Origin: Chloroflexota bacterium
GTDB taxonomy: Bacteria > Chloroflexota > Anaerolineae > Anaerolineales > Villigracilaceae
DNA: 64,000 nt
Reading direction: 5' to 3'
Assembly (NCBI GenBank): GCA_021414245.1
Contig: JAIOOU010000015.1
Span: 248,001-312,000, forward strand
The stretch's first letter is position 1. Every line of letters begins with the position of its first letter. The translations under genes were made by a program, and so were the position numbers. Below are positions 16,292-24,194 of the stretch, one piece after another. The notes beneath the pieces were generated by a model. The model searched no databases and was not told where the DNA came from. It saw nothing but the letters and a program-made list of their open reading frames with translations.

Positions 16292-18568
16292 ATGATTATC
16301 CATTCCCCCATGGGTGAAGGTCTGCACTTTCCACAGATACGTCCGGATCGCCGCTGGATACGCTTTTTTGTAAAACACTATACCTACCTGGTCGGCATCG
16401 CCACATCCCTGATCATCATCGCTTCGTTGTACTACATCGATGTAAAAGTAATGTCCATCGCATTGCTGGGCTACTGGGTCTATGTTGGGGTAAAGGTTCG
16501 CAATCGCTCCAATCCCAAATGGGTTTCCCTCTACCAGTCCGTATTAACGCAATTTGTGAGGACGCTTTTCCTGATCACCGGCGTCTCGATCCTGTTGGGC
16601 TATGTATATACCCACACGGATTATCTTGATATTGTCAAAGTCGACACGCTCTGGCTGCTTTACCTGATGGCGATCTCTGTCATCAGCCAGCGGGGGTCAA
16701 GGATCTGGTTCATCCTGACTTTAACAGTGGTGATCATTTCGCTCTACATCGTCAGCCCTGTCGAGGGCAAAGTGATCCTTTCATTTCCTTTTACGATCAC
16801 TCTTGAAATCATCTCAAAGGTTTTTTGGCTGGTTTCGCTCTCCGGTCTTACCTATATCCTGCTCAGGTACATGAGCGATGCGGTTGCCGACATCAACCTG
16901 ATCGTCAACGTCCAGAACCACATCCGTGAAATGGAGGGAAAATTCCTGCGCTCCAACATGGAGTTAAACAAGGACGATTATCTTGAGAAAAGCGTGGAGA
17001 TCATCAGGAACGACCTCCATTACGATCATGTCAATGTATACCGCCTGGACAGCTACACGGAAAAACTCACGTGTGTAGCAGCCGCCTGTCCTTCCGGGAA
17101 GAAACTTGTCGAGGAAGGGTACACCGTCAATATCCAGGAACAGGAGAGCATTATCGGGCATGTTGCCAAAACAGGGCTGCCTCATGTTACCAATCATACC
17201 GGGAAGGATCCGCACTACCTGCCGACCCCGGCATTTCCGAAAACGAAGTCTGAACTGGTGGTGCCCATCCGGTCGCGCAACCGCCTGTATGGCGTGCTGG
17301 ATATTCAAGTCCAGCAAAGGGATTATTTTCTGGATCAGGATCTGAAGGCCCTGCAAATCCTCGCAAACAACATCGGCTGGGTGGTCGATAATTCAGAACA
17401 ATTTGAACATTTCAACTGGATCAATCACATCATTCAAAAGATCGCGATGCCGATCTTTACACAGAACTACCTGGATGACACCCTGCAGGAGATCGCTGAT
17501 GTGGCACAGCAGGAACTGGGCACGGATCTGGTGATCCTTTATTCATATGATCCTGACACCAAAGAAGGCGCGCTCGGACCGATCTACGCCGGCGAACCCA
17601 TGCAGCCGGAGCTTCTCCAGCATGTCAGCCAGGAAAATGACAATGTGGTCCTGCGCCTGATCGCCAATGGCGACCCGATCTATTGTTATGAAAATCTAAA
17701 TGAGCTGGTACTGACCGAACACCCATTATTCAGACCTTCCCCCACCCATCGTGCAACCGGCAGGCCCACCTTTATTGAGCGCGAGAAGATACAGGCAAAC
17801 GCCATCATCCGGCTTTTGAACAACGAACAATGCGTGGGCATTTTATTCCTGAACTTCCGCAAACCCAGGACATTCACATTCTGGGACAAGCAGCGCTACT
17901 TTTCATTTGCCCACCTGGCCGCCCTGGCAATCCAGAAAATGCATTCCCAGCAGCACGAGATCAAATTGGAGATGACAGACCTTTCCAATCACATCCATGA
18001 CACCCTGATCGGGGACACCCTCGGGCTGCATAAAGTTTTGAACTCGATGGACCTGAGCGGCAAATCCATCGATGTGGAAAAAATCCAGACTGCCGTCAAC
18101 CTCGCAAAAACAATGACCGATCAACTCCATAATGACATACGCTACATCAGCGGCTTGTTGAAGGACAATCTGTCGAATGACATGCAGGTGGAGCTCGATA
18201 AACTGGCGATTATCTTCCGCCAGGTGTTCAGGATCAAAATCGATCTAAAATGGAATGTCGATAATGATTATTTGCCGCAAACCCTTTCCCGGGAACTGCT
18301 GATCGTGGTTCGTGAGGCGGTAACCAACGCAGTCAAGCATGCGCGGGCCAACTCGATCACAATTACCGGAACGGTCAAATCAAATATTCTTCACATCCGC
18401 GTTTCGGATAACGGCCGGGGATTTGACCCCAAACATGTGCGTCGCGTGAACGGTCTCGCCAGCATGAGGTATCGGATGACCGAATTGGGCGGCGACTTCA
18501 ATCTGGTCAGCGAACCCGGCAAAGGGGCCACAATCGATCTGTCGATCCCGGTCAATAAGGAATTGTAG
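16292..18568 (+). CDS. membrane sensor histidine kinase with GAF domains (NarL-type HisKA_3)
   Basis: 758 residues. Five or six TM helices occupy 25-200. Then a coiled segment, a first GAF domain (about 225-365, ending in RNRLYGVLDIQVQ), and a second GAF-like region (about 390-545). The HisKA_3 box has LSNHIHDTLIGDTLGL with the phospho-His at about 569. The ATPase has VREAVTNAVKHARA (N), DNGRGFD (G1) and GLASMRYRMTELGG. GGAGAG 3 nt before ATG supports the start. The response regulator gene begins 10 nt after the stop, so the two form a two-component system. The signal is unknown; redox or small-ligand sensing through GAF is possible. Confidence 0.92.
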   Translation: MIIHSPMGEGLHFPQIRPDRRWIRFFVKHYTYLVGIATSLIIIASLYYIDVKVMSIALLGYWVYVGVKVRNRSNPKWVSLYQSVLTQFVRTLFLITGVSILLGYVYTHTDYLDIVKVDTLWLLYLMAISVISQRGSRIWFILTLTVVIISLYIVSPVEGKVILSFPFTITLEIISKVFWLVSLSGLTYILLRYMSDAVADINLIVNVQNHIREMEGKFLRSNMELNKDDYLEKSVEIIRNDLHYDHVNVYRLDSYTEKLTCVAAACPSGKKLVEEGYTVNIQEQESIIGHVAKTGLPHVTNHTGKDPHYLPTPAFPKTKSELVVPIRSRNRLYGVLDIQVQQRDYFLDQDLKALQILANNIGWVVDNSEQFEHFNWINHIIQKIAMPIFTQNYLDDTLQEIADVAQQELGTDLVILYSYDPDTKEGALGPIYAGEPMQPELLQHVSQENDNVVLRLIANGDPIYCYENLNELVLTEHPLFRPSPTHRATGRPTFIEREKIQANAIIRLLNNEQCVGILFLNFRKPRTFTFWDKQRYFSFAHLAALAIQKMHSQQHEIKLEMTDLSNHIHDTLIGDTLGLHKVLNSMDLSGKSIDVEKIQTAVNLAKTMTDQLHNDIRYISGLLKDNLSNDMQVELDKLAIIFRQVFRIKIDLKWNVDNDYLPQTLSRELLIVVREAVTNAVKHARANSITITGTVKSNILHIRVSDNGRGFDPKHVRRVNGLASMRYRMTELGGDFNLVSEPGKGATIDLSIPVNKEL

Positions 18569-18578
18569 AGGAGCAGTC

Positions 18579-19310
18579 ATGCCCGCTAAAACAAAAAAAC
18601 AAACCGCCAAACCCAAATCAGCCAGCAGGGCAAAATCACGGCCCTCCCAACCCAAAATAACGGTTGCCATATTGGAAGATAACCAGCCTTTGACGGTCGG
18701 CCTGCGACTGGAGCTGGATAAACCAGACATCCAGATCTGCTCGACCAGCGACGAGCCGGAGAAATTCCTTCTTGATATTAAAAAGTACCATCCATCCATT
18801 GCCATTATCGACCTGCGTATATGGAGTGATCGTGAAGCCGGCTTCAACACCATAGAGAAGATCAGGGAAATTTCCCCGGATACAAATTGTATTATCTATA
18901 CCTTTATTGACGATTTGCAGAATTTCCACCGCGGCATCAATTTGGGGATCAAGGCCTTTGTCAGTAAGAACATCAAGGAGGCTCCCATGGAACAAGTCCT
19001 GCGGATCGTTGCAGGTGGAGGCACGTATTACGGAGAGCTGCTGAAACAATATCTTGAAAAAATGAAGGAAACACCATCCCCTGCCGCCAATCCGGACACA
19101 CTGCCCGCTCCAACCGCCGCGCATTTATCAGACCGGGAACTGGAAATCCTGCGCCTGTTCGGGGAAGGCAAAACCGAAGACGAGATCGCGGAGACCTTAA
19201 CCCTTTCGATACACACCGTTAAGTCCCATACCAATAACATACGCGGAAAAGTTGGCGTCAAGACGACCCTGGAGGCTGTTCGTTATGCAAGACTGCATGG
19301 TCTGCTTTAA
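18579..19310 (+). CDS. NarL/FixJ-family response regulator
   Basis: 243 residues. A basic Ala/Lys-rich N-terminal extension of about 26 residues precedes a receiver domain: acidic pair LEDN, phospho-Asp in AIIDLR (about 75), and Lys in FVSKN. A linker with PSPAANPDTLPAPT leads to a LuxR-type HTH: LSDRELEILRLFGEGKTEDEIA, then LSIHTVKSHTNNIRGKVGV. It should be phosphorylated by the upstream GAF kinase and bind DNA. GAGGAG lies 7 nt before the ATG. The insert IWSDREAG after the phospho-Asp is slightly longer than usual. A hairpin terminator follows about 145 nt later. Confidence 0.92.
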   Translation: MPAKTKKQTAKPKSASRAKSRPSQPKITVAILEDNQPLTVGLRLELDKPDIQICSTSDEPEKFLLDIKKYHPSIAIIDLRIWSDREAGFNTIEKIREISPDTNCIIYTFIDDLQNFHRGINLGIKAFVSKNIKEAPMEQVLRIVAGGGTYYGELLKQYLEKMKETPSPAANPDTLPAPTAAHLSDRELEILRLFGEGKTEDEIAETLTLSIHTVKSHTNNIRGKVGVKTTLEAVRYARLHGLL

Positions 19311-19454
19311 AACAGACCTTCCTGCGGGCCAGGCAAAAGCCAATCCTTCCACAACGCAATTGTGTCCCCCGCACGTCTTCAGCAGGAAAACGGCTCTCAT
19401 TTTTATGATTATTTTCTACAGTAGATAAAAGACTAATTGAATGATCATTTGATT

Positions 19455-19487
19455 AATAGAGTGACCCAATGGGTCACTCTATTTTTT
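19455..19487 (+). terminator. intrinsic terminator after the two-component system
   Basis: AATAGAGTGACCC (19455-19467) and GGGTCACTCTATT (19471-19483) pair perfectly over a 3-nt loop, followed by TTTT. The 145 nt between the regulator stop and this hairpin show no gene. Confidence 0.9.
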
Positions 19488-19596
19488 CATTATGAAAGGA
19501 ATATGAATTGCCTTCCGGGCTTGCTATGATGCAATTGAAGCAGGAAACATCACTGGTTGAAGTCGCATCCCTGATAAACAGGAAGGAGTGTGAAAC

Positions 19597-20097
19597 ATGA
19601 AAGCCGGAACTCTGATTTTTCTGATCGTGGTCATCCTGATCGTCTTCGGATTTATCCTGAATGACGACATCAACACCCATAGAAGGCTGAACGAATTGCT
19701 TGGCCAGATCGACCAACTGACCTCAAGGATTTCCGGCCTGGAAGCCGAGATCACGTCGTACTCGAACCAGATGGCCGCCTACCAGACTGATATTGAACAA
19801 AAGACGCAAACGATCAAAGATCTTCAAGGTCAGATCGCAATGCTTCAAGGCGAGATCAACCGCTTGAAAGTCCGGAATGCCGGTTTGCAGACCATCAATC
19901 TCGCGAATTCACTGGCTGGCTCCAAGTCATTGTTACTGGCCGGGTTTCTCGCCCTTCAAGTGACCACTTCCGTGATCAGCTACAGACACAAGGTCCATAC
20001 AGGCAAAAAGCAGAGCCATCCGGAAAACTACGTCCGCTTGAGCCGGGAGGAACTGGCCTTGATCATCAAGCATCGCCGCAGCCATCCCGGCTCCTGA
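19597..20097 (+). CDS. coiled-coil membrane protein, unknown
   Basis: 166 residues. N-terminal TM (LIFLIVVILIVFGFIL, 5-20), then a long heptad-rich coiled coil at about 28-105 (LLGQIDQLTSRISGLEAEI, LQGQIAMLQGEINRLKVRN). A second hydrophobic stretch (SLLLAGFLALQVTTSVI) lies at about 113-130, with a basic C-terminal tail. GGAGTG lies 9 nt before the ATG. The layout resembles envelope tethers or septum-type coiled-coil proteins, but no family is recognised. The next small membrane gene follows 36 nt later with its own GGAGG, so the two may be co-expressed. Confidence 0.75.
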   Translation: MKAGTLIFLIVVILIVFGFILNDDINTHRRLNELLGQIDQLTSRISGLEAEITSYSNQMAAYQTDIEQKTQTIKDLQGQIAMLQGEINRLKVRNAGLQTINLANSLAGSKSLLLAGFLALQVTTSVISYRHKVHTGKKQSHPENYVRLSREELALIIKHRRSHPGS

Positions 20098-20133
20098 GCC
20101 TGTCGTCCCAACATCCAAAAATGGAGGTGCCTC

Positions 20134-20328
20134 ATGTTATCCACCCTTTTGCAAGCCTATCATCAGATCATGAAAACATTGATCCATGAATGGGATCTTC
20201 TGGAAAAGAAGATCGGAAAACGAACCGCTGACAACATGTTTGTCTTCATCACCCTGGCGGTCATATTTGAGGTCTTTTGGTTTACGCTGGTTTCGACCCT
20301 GCTGCTGGCCTGGTATTTGACCCAATAA
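20134..20328 (+). CDS. small membrane protein, unknown
   Basis: 64 residues. The first 38 are polar (HQIMKTLIHEWDLLEKKIGKR) and the rest is one or two packed TM segments (NMFVFITLAVIFEVFWFTLVSTLLLAWYL). AATGGAGG lies 7 nt upstream of the ATG. It probably shares an operon with the coiled-coil protein and could be its membrane partner; that is inference only. A GC-rich imperfect hairpin follows. Confidence 0.65.
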   Translation: MLSTLLQAYHQIMKTLIHEWDLLEKKIGKRTADNMFVFITLAVIFEVFWFTLVSTLLLAWYLTQ

Positions 20329-20339
20329 AATGTCCCAAC

Positions 20340-20379
20340 TCCGGCGTCAGAACTCCCGGCCCGGGTTCTGGCGCCGGAA
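20340..20379 (+). terminator. GC-rich hairpin after the small membrane gene
   Basis: TCCGGCG-T-CAGAAC pairs with GTTCTG-GCGCCGGA around a CCCGG/CCGGG core (20340-20379). There is only a short T-rich tail, so termination is likely but not certain. Confidence 0.5.
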
Positions 20380-20395
20380 ATATTCCTCCCCAAAA

Positions 20396-20423
20396 ATTTG
20401 TTCACTTGCATTTGTTCACTTGC
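20396..20423. repeat. exact 14-bp tandem duplication
   Basis: ATTTGTTCACTTGC occurs twice head to tail (20396-20409, 20410-20423) between the membrane gene and the tRNA cluster. It looks like slippage or an old integration scar. Confidence 0.7.
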
Positions 20424-20571
20424 CCAAAAAACGAAACACCAATATAATACCGTCTGCAATTAAGGCATAAGCCTTGGTGGTTTTCATATCAGCCAGAGTC
20501 GAAAGACCAAAAGAAAAAGCACTACATATAGGTTCTTCCATCGTTTTTCTGGCACATATGGTGTTGCACAT

Positions 20572-20643
20572 GCGGGAGTCGCCAAGTGGTAAGGCATCAG
20601 CCTTCCAAGCTGATATTCGTGGGTTCGAATCCCATCTCCCGCT
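20572..20643 (+). tRNA. tRNA-Gly(TCC)
   Basis: 72-nt cloverleaf. Acceptor GCGGGAG/CTCCCGC, short D-stem GCC/GGC, anticodon arm TCAGC-CTTCCAA-GCTGA (TCC), T-arm GTGGG-TTCGAAT-CCCAT, discriminator T. CCA is not encoded. It is followed by a tRNA with anticodon CAT. Confidence 0.95.
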
Positions 20644-20651
20644 CTCGTTCA

Positions 20652-20695
20652 GTGTCAAGTGTTTTGGTGTCTGAAGGCACTGGGGCACTTGACAC
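20652..20695. repeat. 10-bp inverted repeat between two tRNA genes
   Basis: GTGTCAAGTG (20652-20661) and CACTTGACAC (20686-20695) are exact complements around a 24-nt loop. It may be a processing hairpin or a remnant of a dispersed GTGTCA-type repeat; a similar motif occurs at 62252-62272. Confidence 0.5.
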
Positions 20696-20709
20696 GTAAC
20701 ACTTAAAAC

Positions 20710-20782
20710 GGGCCCGTGGCGCAGCGGTTAGCGCAGGCGACTCATAATCGCTTGGTCGAAGGTTCGAATCCTTCCGGGCCCA
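20710..20782 (+). tRNA. tRNA with CAT anticodon, probably tRNA-Ile2 (lysidine type)
   Basis: 73-nt cloverleaf. Acceptor GGGCCCG/CGGGCCC, D-stem GCGC/GCGC, anticodon arm GGCGA-CTCATAA-TCGCT, T-arm GAAGG-TTCGAAT-CCTTC, discriminator A. The anticodon arm matches my memory of E. coli tRNA-Ile2, and the C4-G69 and C5-G68 pairs favoured by TilS are present. I therefore prefer Ile2 over elongator Met, which shares the CAT anticodon. Initiator Met is excluded because three G-C pairs do not flank the anticodon loop. Confidence 0.75.
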
Positions 20783-20974
20783 CTTTTTAGCCCTTTTTAA
20801 GGGCATTTTGGTACGGAGCAAGATCAAAATCATGCGTCAATTAAGACTATTTATTTAATTAGACCAGATCTATCTTGTTAATAATTTGCCGCCTAATACC
20901 TACGTTAGTTTAGGTGTTTAGGTGGCATTAGTTATATAATCACTTAGATTGCCAAATGACAGGCAAACACATAG

Positions 20975-22178
20975 TTAGGCGCTGGGTTCAACAGATTAGA
21001 GAATAATGGCAATATAAAGATGCAAAAGAAGAGTATTACTGACTTTTTGACTGAAGTGATTATTCCTATCGAGAAAAAGCAAGTCGACGATGGGAATGTA
21101 TATATGTTAATAAAGTCATTTCCGAAGCTCGATCTTCCAGGTGTCCGCCGTCCTGGCTTGGAATATGAGGAGAGTGAAATCGATGTAATTAATTATGATA
21201 AATGGTCTCTCCCAAAATCAGATAAGCCGGGAGAATGGCATACAATTGAATCTACTAGCAGCCCGATAGAGAAGTTTTTCAGGCTCACTTCTTTGGCCGG
21301 ACTTATTTGGCATGGCGAGCACTCTGGAAATCTCTATCGAGTTGAATATGAGGGCCAATCGCAGAGGCTTGGGCTAGAAGATTTCATTTACTATGGCTCA
21401 TCAAATATGAGTGCCGAACAACAATCAGAAATGGATGCCAAGATACATATTGATAACTGCATCCCATTAGGGATTAGAGTCAAAAAAGTGCGGCTTGTAT
21501 CGCGAGTGGAAAATTGGACACCATTTTTACTGTGGTCATTCTTAATTGATTGTGCTGAACATTGTTATTCTTTGCACCAGCCTAGTGACTCAGCTATTAG
21601 CAAATCATATAAAGACGGAATCGAATTTTCACGTGCGTATTCGAAATACGAATGTGACATGGGTGTAACCGAGATCGAACAACAATTGAAACAGAAATCT
21701 GATGTCAAGGGTTTCTACGATTTAGTTCACAAAAGGCGAAGAGAAATTCTCGATAAGATCAAAATTGTTGTGGATGGTAAAGATCCTGCTACACCGAATC
21801 TGGGCAGAGCAGTCCTTGCCTGTCTCGAGATTTTCGGCCGAGTTTTCGAGGGAGTCAATGAAGCTAGAATACAGAATGCTTGGAGTTTTAGAAGTAAATA
21901 TTACGATAACTATGAATTCCCAAGTATACATTCTGCAAAAGGAACTGACGAAAAGAATTTGAAAAGAATATGGTATGCCCTGTTGAAAGAGGAGCTTGAT
22001 TGGCAAGTTACACATCTTTTCAAATTAATGGAGAACTAGATAACTTTTAATAAGCGCCTAACAAAGCGTGCAGCGGATTTTTGGGAGTCTGCGCGATTTA
22101 TAAGCAGTTTTCTGGCTTTGAGTTTTTTCTGCTCCCAAACAATGTCCACGACAGCTTCACTGCCATTAATGAAAACGG
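20975..22178 (+). mobile_element. integron-type gene cassette carrying one unknown gene
   Basis: GTTAGGCGCT at 20974-20983 is the exact reverse complement of AGCGCCTAAC at 22053-22062. These are the expected R' (GTTRRRY) and R'' (RYYYAAC) core sites; the cut would fall between G and TT. The element contains one ORF in the forward sense and then a roughly 125-nt imperfect palindrome, as in integron cassettes. At its right end, GTTAAGC (22178-22184) is a second R' core. The segment is clearly more AT-rich than its surroundings and lies next to tRNA genes. No integrase gene is in the window. Confidence 0.7.
21020..22039 (+). CDS. unknown cassette-borne protein (339 residues)
   Basis: 339 residues, soluble, no signal peptide or TM helix. 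Acidic and aromatic-rich: early segment FPKLDLPGVRRPG, central FLLWSFLIDCAEHCYSLHQP, then two helical stretches (IEQQLKQKSDVKGFYDLVHK, RRREILDKIKIVVDGKD) and an end EELDWQVTHLFKLMEN. No catalytic motif or family recognised. Codon use is AT-rich, unlike the housekeeping genes here, which agrees with arrival on a cassette. No strong Shine-Dalgarno sequence precedes the ATG; the 45-nt distance from the cassette edge is normal for integron genes. A defence or stress role is possible by context only. Confidence 0.7.
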   Translation: MQKKSITDFLTEVIIPIEKKQVDDGNVYMLIKSFPKLDLPGVRRPGLEYEESEIDVINYDKWSLPKSDKPGEWHTIESTSSPIEKFFRLTSLAGLIWHGEHSGNLYRVEYEGQSQRLGLEDFIYYGSSNMSAEQQSEMDAKIHIDNCIPLGIRVKKVRLVSRVENWTPFLLWSFLIDCAEHCYSLHQPSDSAISKSYKDGIEFSRAYSKYECDMGVTEIEQQLKQKSDVKGFYDLVHKRRREILDKIKIVVDGKDPATPNLGRAVLACLEIFGRVFEGVNEARIQNAWSFRSKYYDNYEFPSIHSAKGTDEKNLKRIWYALLKEELDWQVTHLFKLMEN

Positions 22179-22184
22179 TTAAGC
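22053..22184 (+). repeat. attC-like recombination site
   Basis: R'' AGCGCCTAAC (22053-22062) is followed by AAAGCGTGCAGCGG, a central imperfect palindrome (TTTGGGAG pairs with CTCCCAAA; AGCAG with CTGCT), an L'-like CAGCTTCACTGCC, and R' GTTAAGC (22178-22184). The length of about 130 nt is within the known attC range. Confidence 0.7.
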
Positions 22185-22256
22185 CACTAAACTTTATCTA
22201 AAAGCAATTGGATTTGTTGCACGAGGCAGTAGTGCAAAACTCAGAGATGTAGACAT

Positions 22257-23753
22257 ATGAAAACATACACTTTCATTTTAGCACTCATAATGATGGTACT
22301 ATCATCGGCTTGCAGTTCGTCGACAGAAGACATGGTGATGTCGACATCAACAGCGGCAATCGAAACTGTGACTGCTACTCCGACACAAACCAACACACCG
22401 ACCCCAAACGCTACACCTACTGCCACGCCGTTTCCTGGCGCCTTCAATTTGATTAAACAATTTGAAGGCATCGATGACCGCTTCGGCTATCCAGGCCCAG
22501 ATTCAACCATCGCAGCAGGTTCAAATGTGCTGTTTGTAGCCACGAATCGATATGTCAAGATTTTGGATAAAAACGGAAATGTTCTGGATTCAAAAACCAT
22601 GAGGATTTTCATTTCATCACTTCAAGCTGGTGCACGCAGTGATGAGGGTGACCCTATTGCATTGTATGATCCGATCAGTAAACGTTTCTTCTTCGCCAGC
22701 CCTTACGCCGTTAATGACCCCGCCTGTGTTCCGCCAAATTGCACAGCCAAAATTTTGTTGGCTGTCTCAAAAACAGACAACCCTGCCACACTTGGCCCGA
22801 AGGACTGGTATTTTTACGTTCTGGATCGAACGGCTCAAAAGACCAATGCGGGAATAAAATACACGAGCCATTTTGGGGATTTCGATAGATTGGCCATTAT
22901 TGGTGATGTTTTGGCTATATCGTGGGATGTTGACAGTTACGGTGGCTACCTCGGACCTGCAGGGCAGGTACGTTTTATTGATAAATCGCATTTGACAAAG
23001 GGTGAAGCGATCGATGACTGGAGGGATGTGGCCGGTCTGCATGGTTATGTAGCAAAAACATTTGGAGATCCAGGCAAGTTCTTTTTGGTCCAGAGTACTC
23101 CCTCTGACTTTAAAATTTGGTCTATAGAGAACCCATTGACCTCGCCAGCCATCATCATGAGATCTGTGCATAAGAGTGAGTCCTTTGTGAGATCTCCGGA
23201 TGCCGCTCAGCCCGGCGGCAAAGACATAGACGTCACCCAGGGGAAGACCCAGTCCATTTATCGAGATGGCAGCTTATGGGTGGCTGCCGTTGTTGGCAAG
23301 GACTTTGGCAGTGGGTTGGTTGCGGCAATCTACTGGGCTCAAATCGATGTGAGCAAGTGGCCCGAAACCAACGTTGTTCAAAGTGGAATTATCGGAGCCG
23401 ATGGTGTTTGGAATTATGCCCCAGAGATCATGCTCGACGATTCAAATAATTTTGCAATCGCTTATGCGCGTTCCAGTGCGAGCGAATTTGTATCAATTTA
23501 CTATTCAGGCCGTTTGGCAGGTGATCCACTTAACACGCTTAGGCCTGCTGGAATGCTGAAGTCGGGTAATGTTTCCTTTTCGCCCAACCAATCAGGTCGA
23601 AATCAATATATAGATTATCTTGGCATTGCTCTTGACCCGGCAAATGGAAGTGTTTGGATGATGGGCCCATTTCCTTTAGTACCGAAATCCGATCATCCGA
23701 GCTCGGCGACCTGGGTTGGAAATATTGACTGGTCTCTCTCAGCGAGCCCTTAA
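22257..23753 (+). CDS. large secreted lipoprotein, unknown
   Basis: 498 residues. Signal peptide FILALIMMVLSSACSSS with lipobox SSAC gives lipidation at about Cys19. A Thr/Pro-rich linker (TPTQTNTPTPNATPTATPF) lies at about 42-60. The rest is β-rich with repeated Asp/Gly/Asn turns (FVATNRYVKILDKNGNVLDS, YDPISKRFFFASPY, LGIALDPANGSVWMMG) that suggest a β-propeller-like fold on the cell surface. No catalytic motif seen. It sits 72 nt after the cassette's right-hand core site, so it could be a second cassette or the resident gene at the insertion point; no attC follows it. A hairpin terminator lies about 60 nt downstream. Confidence 0.75.
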   Translation: MKTYTFILALIMMVLSSACSSSTEDMVMSTSTAAIETVTATPTQTNTPTPNATPTATPFPGAFNLIKQFEGIDDRFGYPGPDSTIAAGSNVLFVATNRYVKILDKNGNVLDSKTMRIFISSLQAGARSDEGDPIALYDPISKRFFFASPYAVNDPACVPPNCTAKILLAVSKTDNPATLGPKDWYFYVLDRTAQKTNAGIKYTSHFGDFDRLAIIGDVLAISWDVDSYGGYLGPAGQVRFIDKSHLTKGEAIDDWRDVAGLHGYVAKTFGDPGKFFLVQSTPSDFKIWSIENPLTSPAIIMRSVHKSESFVRSPDAAQPGGKDIDVTQGKTQSIYRDGSLWVAAVVGKDFGSGLVAAIYWAQIDVSKWPETNVVQSGIIGADGVWNYAPEIMLDDSNNFAIAYARSSASEFVSIYYSGRLAGDPLNTLRPAGMLKSGNVSFSPNQSGRNQYIDYLGIALDPANGSVWMMGPFPLVPKSDHPSSATWVGNIDWSLSASP

Positions 23754-23768
23754 GATTGAAACCTGAGA

Positions 23769-23801
23769 GACGTCCACATTAGTCCACGCTCAAACTTCGG
23801 C
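23769..23801 (+). repeat. left copy of a 33-bp imperfect direct repeat
   Basis: 28 of 33 bases match 24909-24941 in the same orientation; the last 15 bases (CGCTCAAACTTCGGC) are identical. The two copies bracket the toxin-antitoxin region. Confidence 0.7.
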
Positions 23802-23812
23802 TTTCGGCCAAA

Positions 23813-23844
23813 AAACAGCTATTCCATTGCATAGCTGTTTCATT
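23813..23844 (+). terminator. hairpin terminator after the lipoprotein gene
   Basis: AAACAGCTAT (23813-23822) and ATAGCTGTTT (23831-23840) pair perfectly over 8 nt; a short T-rich tail follows. Confidence 0.65.
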
Positions 23845-24159
23845 TTCGCCGTCGCTTACTGTGCATGCGAACCTGGGTCAGCAGAGCGCAGCCGCAATTC
23901 ATTTCCTTGCTCACGTTTGGCATTACCACGAACCGCCAAATACTACGCAATTCCCTTTCTTGCGGAAGCTCAAAGAACACTCACCTGCGCACTGCTGCCC
24001 AGCACGCCCACAAGCTAAGTCATCGTTTGACGGGTACTCCTTGCTCACTTGTGTGTTCTCCCCAGGGATTTTCCATCAACCTTTAGTGCGCGGTATCGGG
24101 GCTGTAAATATATCCTTCCGCGCACGGTCTTTTGTTACAGACTCAAGTAAAATTGGGTC
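23845..24159. other. about 315-nt stretch with no supported gene
   Basis: Short open frames exist on the plus strand, up to about 108 codons starting at 23861, but they have no ribosome-binding site, no recognisable domain and unusual His/Cys/Pro content. I read this as non-coding, possibly the degraded remains of an inserted element. Confidence 0.5.
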
Positions 24160-24188
24160 TTGCAAGCTATACGGCTTTGCCGTATAAT
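24160..24188 (+). promoter_or_regulatory. promoter and operator of the toxin-antitoxin operon
   Basis: TTGCAA (24160-24165), a 17-nt spacer, then TATAAT (24183-24188), 6 nt before the toxin ATG. TATACGG (24168-24174) and CCGTATA (24180-24186) form a perfect 7-bp inverted repeat that covers the -10 box, a likely binding site for the HTH antitoxin. Confidence 0.65.
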
Positions 24189-24194
24189 CGATAA

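Noticed and set aside
20889-20980. A full second attC site just upstream of the cassette
   Set aside because: GCCTAAT and GTTAGGC could be R'' and R', but the conserved AAC is AAT and the arms do not fold well; only the R' half is used as cassette boundary.
23861-24187. 108-codon plus-strand open frame in the accessory island
   Set aside because: No ribosome-binding site, no domain, overlaps the toxin-antitoxin promoter; several other short frames cover the same DNA.
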